Origin: Thalassotalea sp. 42_200_T64
Lineage (GTDB): Bacteria; Pseudomonadota; Gammaproteobacteria; Enterobacterales; Alteromonadaceae
DNA length: 64,000 nucleotides
Reading direction: 5' to 3'
Assembly (NCBI GenBank): GCA_002162925.1
Contig: MABC01000045.1
Span: forward strand, 17,803 to 81,802
Made by a program: the position numbers and the translations under genes. The notes under the pieces were generated by a model. It was not told the DNA's origin. It searched no databases and saw only the letters and a list, made by a program, of their open reading frames with translations. Of the stretch, positions 58,342 through 64,000 are shown piece by piece (the first letter of the stretch is position 1; the number at the start of each line of letters is the position of its first letter).

Positions 58342-61300
58342 ATGAAACGATTAAAACCAACCCCGTCGGCCTTGCGCCGACACGCCGGCCCAAAGCGGTC
58401 GCTCCTGGCTATTGCCATCACCCTAGGCCTCGCCGGTGGGCCAATTCTATGGTCCGAAACCGCAGACGCAGCCTCAGACCTAGCATTCAACACCGAAGAT
58501 CTGGACTTCATCCTTAAGCAGATTAAATACGCCGAGCGGCACGCCGCCGGTGAAGACTTGCTTGACATCCTTCCTAACGCGAGTATTCCCTGGGGCCTGC
58601 GTACGGTTGATGGTTCATTCAACAACCTGATCCCGGGAAATGAAAATTTCGGTCAGGCCGATCAGGAATTCCCGGCAGAGGTTGTTCGGGTCTATCCGGA
58701 CGCTCAGGACCTGACCATGGTCCTTGCGCCCGGAACAGGTGAGCAAGTTAATGATGCAACAACTTATAAATCGGGCAACGGTAAGACGGTGCAGGACTCG
58801 ACCCCACGCATGATCAGCCACCTGACCACCAACATGTCGGTCGATAATCCGGCAGCGGTTTCCGCCGCAGCCGGAAATGAGGGGTCGTTACTGTTGGGAC
58901 CGGACATTACCGGTGTCGATCAGCTTTACATTCCAAACGTGGCGGTGGACGAGGGCCTCTCGGCACCGTTTAACGCCTTCATGACTTTTTTCGGTCAGTT
59001 CTTCGATCACGGTCTTGATCTGGTGAATAAGGGCGGCAACGGCCTAGTCTTCATGCCGTTACAGCCGGATGATCCATTGTTTGTGCTAGGAGGCAATAGC
59101 AATTTCATGCTGCTGACCCGGGCGACCCGCGATGCAGGGCCAGATGGGATAATTGGCACCCCGGATGATGTCTCGGATCCGATCAATGCCACCACCCCGC
59201 ACGTCGACCAGCAGCAGACCTATGCCTCGCATTCCTCGTCGCAGGTACTGCTGCGCCACTACGAGGTCGTAGGCGGCAGGCTGCAGGCGACTGGCTATCT
59301 ACTCAATGGCTACGGTAATGACCGCATGCTAGATAACGCCGACGACGGCGGCATGGGGACCTGGGACACCGCTCAGGCCCAAGCGCTGGAGAAATTCGGG
59401 CTCATACTCGACGATGCCGACGGCAACAATGTTCCGATGATTGCGGCCGATCAATACGGCAACTTCATTCCCGGACCAGCACGTGGTATGCCCCAGATCG
59501 TGACCGATAGTAATGGCCTGATTGAAGGTGACTTGGCCAATCCGGTCGACGTCTCTAGCATTGGGGCGATCCGTGTTAACCAGAGCTTCTTTCTCGACGT
59601 CGCCCATTCAGCCAACCCGAACGGCAAGACACCAGATCTTGATAACGTGGTCAACGTTCGAACCGATGCGCTCAGCGGCCAGACCACCCGCGGCATCCGC
59701 GCAGATGGGGCTGAACAAAACTCCTATGACGATGAGTTGCTTGGCATGCACTTTGTTTGTGGCGATGGCCGCTGCAACGAGAACATCGCGCTTAGCACCA
59801 TCCACACCATCTTTCATTCCGAGCATAACCGGCTCATCGACATCACCAAGAGGGTGTTGCTAGATGCTGGCGATTTGGCGGCTCTGAACCAGTGGCTCGA
59901 TACCCCGTTGGCGGCGTTACCGGCTTGGGGCGGCTTGCCGTTCTTAGTCTCCGACGCTTCGTTGTCGCAGCAGGCGGCTACCAAGGCGTCCATTGATGCA
60001 TTAAACCTAGACTGGAACGGCGAACGGCTATTTCAGGCTGGCCGATTCGGCACCGAAATGCAATACAATCGCGTCGTATTCGATGAGTTCGCGCCGACGC
60101 TCGCCGGTCTCAAAGACGTGTTCGAGGGCTTCCATACTAATGTCGATCCTTCGATTGGACTCGAGTTCTCGCAATCTGTCTATCGCTTCGGCCACTCAAT
60201 GTTGACCCAGACGGTGGATCGCTATGATGCCGATTTCAATCCGATAGTCGAGACGGTGTCCGGTGACGCTTCGCAACTGGGACTGTTCGAAGCCTTCCTC
60301 AATCCGCTGGCGCTCTATAATTCTGATGCCGACGGCAACGCCGTGCTCTCCCCGGAAGAAGCCACCGGCGCAGTTGTCCGCGGCATCACTCGGACCCGCG
60401 CCAACGAGATCGACGAGTTCGTGACCGGGGCACTGCAGAATAACCTGGTCGGTCTACCGCTCGATCTCGGTGCCATTAATATCGCGCGCGGCCGTGACGT
60501 TGGTAATCCCAGCCTCAACGATGCCCGACGCACATTCTTCGAGGCAACCTTAGATCTTAGGCTTATGCCCTACGCCCACTGGATGGACTATGCCGACAAT
60601 CTACGCCACGAAGAGTCGCTGATTAACTTTATCGCGGCCTACGGTACCCATCCGTTGGTGACTGCCGAGTCGACCTACGCCGGAAGGCGGGCGGCGGCTT
60701 GTGCCATTGTCGGTGCGTTGACCACGGATGCGGTAGCATACTGTATGAGCACGGGTTTTGTTAGCGTACCTGCCGAGTTGCCTGCATCTCCGGGCGACGC
60801 GATAGACTTCCTGTTTAACCACAACCTCTGGAGCGGTGTCAACACTGGTCTCGACGACGTTGATTTCTGGAACGGCGGTCTGGCCGAAGAGCGGATGCCG
60901 TTTGGTGGCTCGCTCGGGTCGACCCATAACTTCGTGTTCGAGAACCAACTTGAAAACCTGCAGAATGGCGACCGCTTCTACTATGTAGGACGAACGGCCA
61001 CCATCCACCTGTTTAGCGAGCTCGAGTCAAACTCGTTTACCGCTCTGGTGATGCGCAATACTGATCTCGGTGAGCCGGGGGGCGGCGCGATGTCGCTGAA
61101 TATCTTCTCGGTGCCAAATCATATCCTCGAAGTCGATCAGACTCAGCAGTTTGACGCTGGGCTGGCAGGCGCTGCTGCCGACGCCGCTGCCGCACTAGCT
61201 CTGGCTGAGGCGGATCTAGCCGCTGCGATAGCCGCAGGCGGTGGTCCCGTCGACCCCGTGTTCCAACAAGCGGTTGACGATGCTACGGCCGCTCTCGCAG

Positions 61301-63753
61301 CTGCCCAAATTGTCGCTGGCGCAGCCCAAGCTAGCGCGACAGACGCTCAGGTTGCTCTTGACTCGGCCATGGCTATCGCCGCGCTTAGTCAACTCGCAGC
61401 CGACGACGCCCAGACCGCTGCGAACGCTGCTCAGGCCGATGCCGATGCCGCTCAGGCCGTGGCCGATGCGGCCTCGATACCGACGGTTATCGAGTTAGTT
61501 AACAGCACATTCCCTAGAGGCAGAGTTAATGTCTTTGTCACGGTGAGCTCTGGTGGTGTGGCGGTGAGCCAAACCGCTGGCGTTACTTGTGAAGATGAAG
61601 GCGCTGATATGTTCCGCTGTCGCGGCAGGGTCCCTGCGGCGACTGTGGTTATAATCACCGAAACGGTGTTAGCGCCAGATCCGGTCGCCCAAGCTGCTGC
61701 TGACGCTGTTCAAGACGTTGCGGATATCGCTCAGGCCGATGCAAGCGCTGCCCTCGCGATCGCCCAAGCCGATGCACAGGCCGTGACTGGCGCGGGCGAT
61801 GACCTAGCGCTGGCTCTAGCCGCATTTGCTACGGCTCAGGCCAACGTAGCGACCGCCCAAGCCAATCTAACGGCGGCTGAGGACGCGCTCGCAACCGCTC
61901 AGGCGAATGCGAACGCCAATAGTCAGGCCGTGATAGATGCGACGGCTGCAGTAGCTGCTGCCCAAGCCGCCCTCGATGCGGCCCTGATCGCCGCGGCTGG
62001 CGATCCAATTGGCGACTCGGAGCTAATCCCGCTGGTCATTCGTGATCCATCTATGTCGACGACCAACATTATCGTGCCCGATCCGAATTGTTTCGTTCAG
62101 TACACTGGTGGCGATCACGTCACGATCGGCGGTACTGACTGTGATGATACCCTGATCGGTGGCATTGGTGACGATACGCTCTGGGGCTTCGGCGGTAACG
62201 ACCGACTCGAGGGCGGCGACGGTGCCGATCTCATTGAGGGCGGACCTGGTGATGACATTATCACCGATCTATCCGGTCCCGACGTGATCGAAGGCGGCGC
62301 TGGCAACGACGTCATCTCGAGTGGTAACGAGGAAGATGTGGTGTTCGGCGACGCAGGCAAAGACTTCATGGTCAACTCGAGCGAGTTCTACGAGGCATTC
62401 GGCGGCGAAGGCGATGACTTCATCTTTGACGGGGTGCATAATGGCCACATCAGGGGCGGAGCTGGTAACGACTGGATGGAAAATCTAGGCGGTGGCGAAG
62501 ACCTCTGGCAGGCTGACAATGGTGCGGCACCTGAGGCGGGTGAACCCGCGATCAAAGGCCACGATGTCATGATCTCCTACGGCGGCAACGTCGATATGGA
62601 CATGGAAAATGGTGATGACATCATGGTTGACGGCCCGGGTATCGATCGAATGGAAGGCCAGCTTGGATTCGACTGGGCGAGCTTCCAGAACGATGACTTC
62701 GGCGTCAGCGTCGATCTCGATCTGACTATCTTCATTCGTCCGATCCTACCGCCGTCTAATGCGACCGTGCAGAACCGTTATGACCGAGTTGAGGGCATCA
62801 GTGGTTCACCGCATGGCGATATCCTCAAAGGTACTGCCTTCGCTCTAGACAGCGGCAATGTGCTGGTTAACTTCGACATGATTGAAGGGTTAAGCGAACT
62901 GGTACCGCTATCAGAGCGAGGACCTCTGCCGCGCGATCCGATTACGAGACAGACGCAGTTCGGCTGGGCCGGTGGCGAGATCATTCTCGGCGGCGGTGGC
63001 AGTGACCTGATTATGCCTAAGGGCGGAGACGACATTGTCGATGGCGATGCTGCACTGCACGTTGACCTCCAAGTGGGCGCTCAGCACTTCACTGGGATGC
63101 AGGCACTGTTTGTCGACGTATTCTCCGGACTCATCAATCCGGGCGATATCTCGATCAGTCGGGTGATCAGCGACCAAGATCTAACCAATAGTGATACGGA
63201 CAGCGTCATTTACTCGGGCAACCGGGTCAACTATCTGATCGGAAGCCCCACACCAGATGGCTTCATTCGGGTGACGGATCAACGTCCTATCGCGGTCAAT
63301 CCTCTACCAGGTGATGACGGCTCCGATCGGTTGAGAAACATCGAACGACTGGTGTTTGCGGATCAGACTGTAGTTCTATCTTTGGGCGAGGCTGGCTCTG
63401 CCGGCGCTAACAATGCCTTGGCGACAGGCGTGCCGACAGTTACGGGCACACCAACAGTGGGATCGGTATTAACCGCTTCAACCGCCGGCATTAACGATAC
63501 CGACAACACTAGTGCCGGGGGCGCAGTAGACCCAGCCGCAGTGGATTGGACCTGGGAGGTTGAGCTAGAAGATGGTAGCGGCCTGTTCGAGCCTATCGTG
63601 CAGATAGAAGGCGGTGACCCGTTCGAAGTTCATGGCGATACCTTCACGGTAACCGTCAACGAAGCTGGACTGCGCATCAGGGTAGTGGCCATCTTCATGG
63701 ATGAGGCAGGGGCGTTCGAAATCGTTCGCTCACTACCGATTTTGGTGAACTAG
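58342..63753 (+). CDS. Secreted animal-type heme peroxidase with Ala-rich region and RTX repeats
   Basis: An 1803-residue protein. Signal peptide to about A44. The peroxidase domain (about 110-880) has distal F-G-Q-F-F-D-H223-G, proximal F-G-H618-S-M and I-A-R-G-R-D-V-G near 713. The usual distal Arg of R-E-H-N-R is Ser493 (H-S-E-H-N-R). Residues about 930-1235 are Ala-rich coiled coil (A-Q-A-D-A-D-A-A-Q type), split by a domain with F-R-C-R-G-R at about 1090. RTX calcium repeats (G-G-x-G-x-D) fill about 1256-1350, then beta domains to the end. RTX heme peroxidases of the MopA kind oxidise Mn(II) and may make superoxide. No T1SS genes are in the window, and the N-terminal signal points to Sec/type II export. 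Confidence 0.88.
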   Translation: MKRLKPTPSALRRHAGPKRSLLAIAITLGLAGGPILWSETADAASDLAFNTEDLDFILKQIKYAERHAAGEDLLDILPNASIPWGLRTVDGSFNNLIPGNENFGQADQEFPAEVVRVYPDAQDLTMVLAPGTGEQVNDATTYKSGNGKTVQDSTPRMISHLTTNMSVDNPAAVSAAAGNEGSLLLGPDITGVDQLYIPNVAVDEGLSAPFNAFMTFFGQFFDHGLDLVNKGGNGLVFMPLQPDDPLFVLGGNSNFMLLTRATRDAGPDGIIGTPDDVSDPINATTPHVDQQQTYASHSSSQVLLRHYEVVGGRLQATGYLLNGYGNDRMLDNADDGGMGTWDTAQAQALEKFGLILDDADGNNVPMIAADQYGNFIPGPARGMPQIVTDSNGLIEGDLANPVDVSSIGAIRVNQSFFLDVAHSANPNGKTPDLDNVVNVRTDALSGQTTRGIRADGAEQNSYDDELLGMHFVCGDGRCNENIALSTIHTIFHSEHNRLIDITKRVLLDAGDLAALNQWLDTPLAALPAWGGLPFLVSDASLSQQAATKASIDALNLDWNGERLFQAGRFGTEMQYNRVVFDEFAPTLAGLKDVFEGFHTNVDPSIGLEFSQSVYRFGHSMLTQTVDRYDADFNPIVETVSGDASQLGLFEAFLNPLALYNSDADGNAVLSPEEATGAVVRGITRTRANEIDEFVTGALQNNLVGLPLDLGAINIARGRDVGNPSLNDARRTFFEATLDLRLMPYAHWMDYADNLRHEESLINFIAAYGTHPLVTAESTYAGRRAAACAIVGALTTDAVAYCMSTGFVSVPAELPASPGDAIDFLFNHNLWSGVNTGLDDVDFWNGGLAEERMPFGGSLGSTHNFVFENQLENLQNGDRFYYVGRTATIHLFSELESNSFTALVMRNTDLGEPGGGAMSLNIFSVPNHILEVDQTQQFDAGLAGAAADAAAALALAEADLAAAIAAGGGPVDPVFQQAVDDATAALAAAQIVAGAAQASATDAQVALDSAMAIAALSQLAADDAQTAANAAQADADAAQAVADAASIPTVIELVNSTFPRGRVNVFVTVSSGGVAVSQTAGVTCEDEGADMFRCRGRVPAATVVIITETVLAPDPVAQAAADAVQDVADIAQADASAALAIAQADAQAVTGAGDDLALALAAFATAQANVATAQANLTAAEDALATAQANANANSQAVIDATAAVAAAQAALDAALIAAAGDPIGDSELIPLVIRDPSMSTTNIIVPDPNCFVQYTGGDHVTIGGTDCDDTLIGGIGDDTLWGFGGNDRLEGGDGADLIEGGPGDDIITDLSGPDVIEGGAGNDVISSGNEEDVVFGDAGKDFMVNSSEFYEAFGGEGDDFIFDGVHNGHIRGGAGNDWMENLGGGEDLWQADNGAAPEAGEPAIKGHDVMISYGGNVDMDMENGDDIMVDGPGIDRMEGQLGFDWASFQNDDFGVSVDLDLTIFIRPILPPSNATVQNRYDRVEGISGSPHGDILKGTAFALDSGNVLVNFDMIEGLSELVPLSERGPLPRDPITRQTQFGWAGGEIILGGGGSDLIMPKGGDDIVDGDAALHVDLQVGAQHFTGMQALFVDVFSGLINPGDISISRVISDQDLTNSDTDSVIYSGNRVNYLIGSPTPDGFIRVTDQRPIAVNPLPGDDGSDRLRNIERLVFADQTVVLSLGEAGSAGANNALATGVPTVTGTPTVGSVLTASTAGINDTDNTSAGGAVDPAAVDWTWEVELEDGSGLFEPIVQIEGGDPFEVHGDTFTVTVNEAGLRIRVVAIFMDEAGAFEIVRSLPILVN

Positions 63754-63857
63754 TAGGGCGGATGCCATGGGCCTGTTATTACAAAGGCCCCTGTAATTTC
63801 AACTTGGTATAATCAGACGCTGTGAACACCACCAGCGATGATAATAAGGCAAATTGT

Positions 63858-63893
63858 AAAGCGGCAGGCGATTCATCGTCTGGCCGCTTTTTT
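63858..63893 (+). terminator. Terminator at end of the island
   Basis: AAAGCGGC pairs with GCCGCTTT followed by TTTTTG-type tail, with an inner AGGCGA/TCGTCT extension. It lies ~100 bases after the peroxidase stop; small GGGCC/GGCCC and ATTACA/TGTAAT hairpins fill the space between. Confidence 0.85.
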
Positions 63894-64000
63894 GTTTGCC
63901 CAGCGAAGCTGGCAAACCCGATAGGCTGAAAGAAGCCTTATCACCCCGACTAAGGGGAAGATAATCCGAATGGCAAGGGCGTCACTGGCTAACGGTGGGG
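63894..64000 (+). mobile_element. 5' end of a probable group IIC intron (runs off window)
   Basis: The last 107 bases are non-coding and highly structured: GTTTGCC.AGC-GAA-GCTGGCAAAC, GATAGGCT...AGCCTTATC and CCCCGACTAAGGGG hairpins follow each other. From GGCAAGGGCGTCACTGG to AACGGTGG it matches, by memory, the domain I region of the Oceanobacillus group IIC intron (CAAGGGUGUCCGUGGCGACAUGG), and the start GTTTGCCC resembles its GUGUGCCC. It begins exactly after a terminator hairpin, which is the normal target of group IIC introns. The reverse transcriptase and domain V would lie beyond the edge. Confidence 0.6.

Noticed and set aside
61241..61498. Overlapping plus-strand frame within the peroxidase Ala-rich region
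   Set aside because: Repetitive sequence keeps alternative frames open; no independent start signal.
63894..64000. A cyclic-di-GMP (GEMM) riboswitch
   Set aside because: GGCAAACC is present, but the GACGCAAAGCC block of GEMM-I is missing, and the order of hairpins suits a group IIC intron better.

Overview
The window reads as chromosome of a marine gammaproteobacterium of the Alteromonadales, most like Colwelliaceae (for example Thalassotalea). This is an inference from gene content and protein style, not a database result. No rRNA, tRNA or CRISPR array was seen. The first ~44.7 kb is AT-rich chromosomal sequence. From ~45 kb to the end the coding sequence is visibly GC-richer with different codon use, which suggests an acquired island.

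Layout. (1) 1-7.8 kb, minus strand: a five-gene operon whose order and subunit sizes match acetophenone carboxylase (apcABCDE), followed by the first 35 codons of an acyl-CoA ligase, which would activate the benzoylacetate product. (2) 7.8-8.9 kb: a gene-free gap with a candidate small RNA and terminator. (3) 8.9-15.7 kb: thiamin operon thiC-thiO-thiS-thiG-thiDE(fusion)-thiF under a TPP riboswitch. (4) 15.8-26.4 kb: tryptophan/kynurenine/2-aminomuconate catabolism (kynA, kmo, kynU, nbaG, nbaD, nbaC, nbaF, nbaE, divergent kynurenine formamidase) and a LysR regulator. (5) 26.5-29.3 kb: the lower meta-cleavage genes (hydratase, acylating acetaldehyde dehydrogenase, aldolase), all three broken by frameshifts or in-frame stops. 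(6) 29.3-44.7 kb: housekeeping and cell-envelope genes (ABC exporter, M36 protease with GlyGly-CTERM, anmK, M23 peptidase, tyrS, rraB, mtnN, fdhD, lipoproteins) and a truncated TRIC-channel gene running into rraB.

(7) 45-64 kb: an extracytoplasmic redox island. Two diverged copies of a ~4.9 kb unit each encode a 1139-residue secreted multicopper oxidase and a 326-residue SCO-cytochrome c fusion. A five-heme cytochrome c lies between them on the opposite strand. Then come a PEP-CTERM P-domain protein, a small secreted protein and an 1803-residue secreted animal-type heme peroxidase with RTX repeats. Both oxidases and the peroxidase carry copies of one small two-cysteine domain (motif F-x-C-R-G-R), which ties them together. 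Multicopper oxidases and RTX heme peroxidases are the two enzyme classes known to oxidise Mn(II) in bacteria, so the island is a candidate metal- or phenol-oxidising system. Sigma-54-like promoters precede both oxidase copies and the PEP-CTERM gene. The window ends just after a terminator, in what looks like the 5' end of a group IIC intron.
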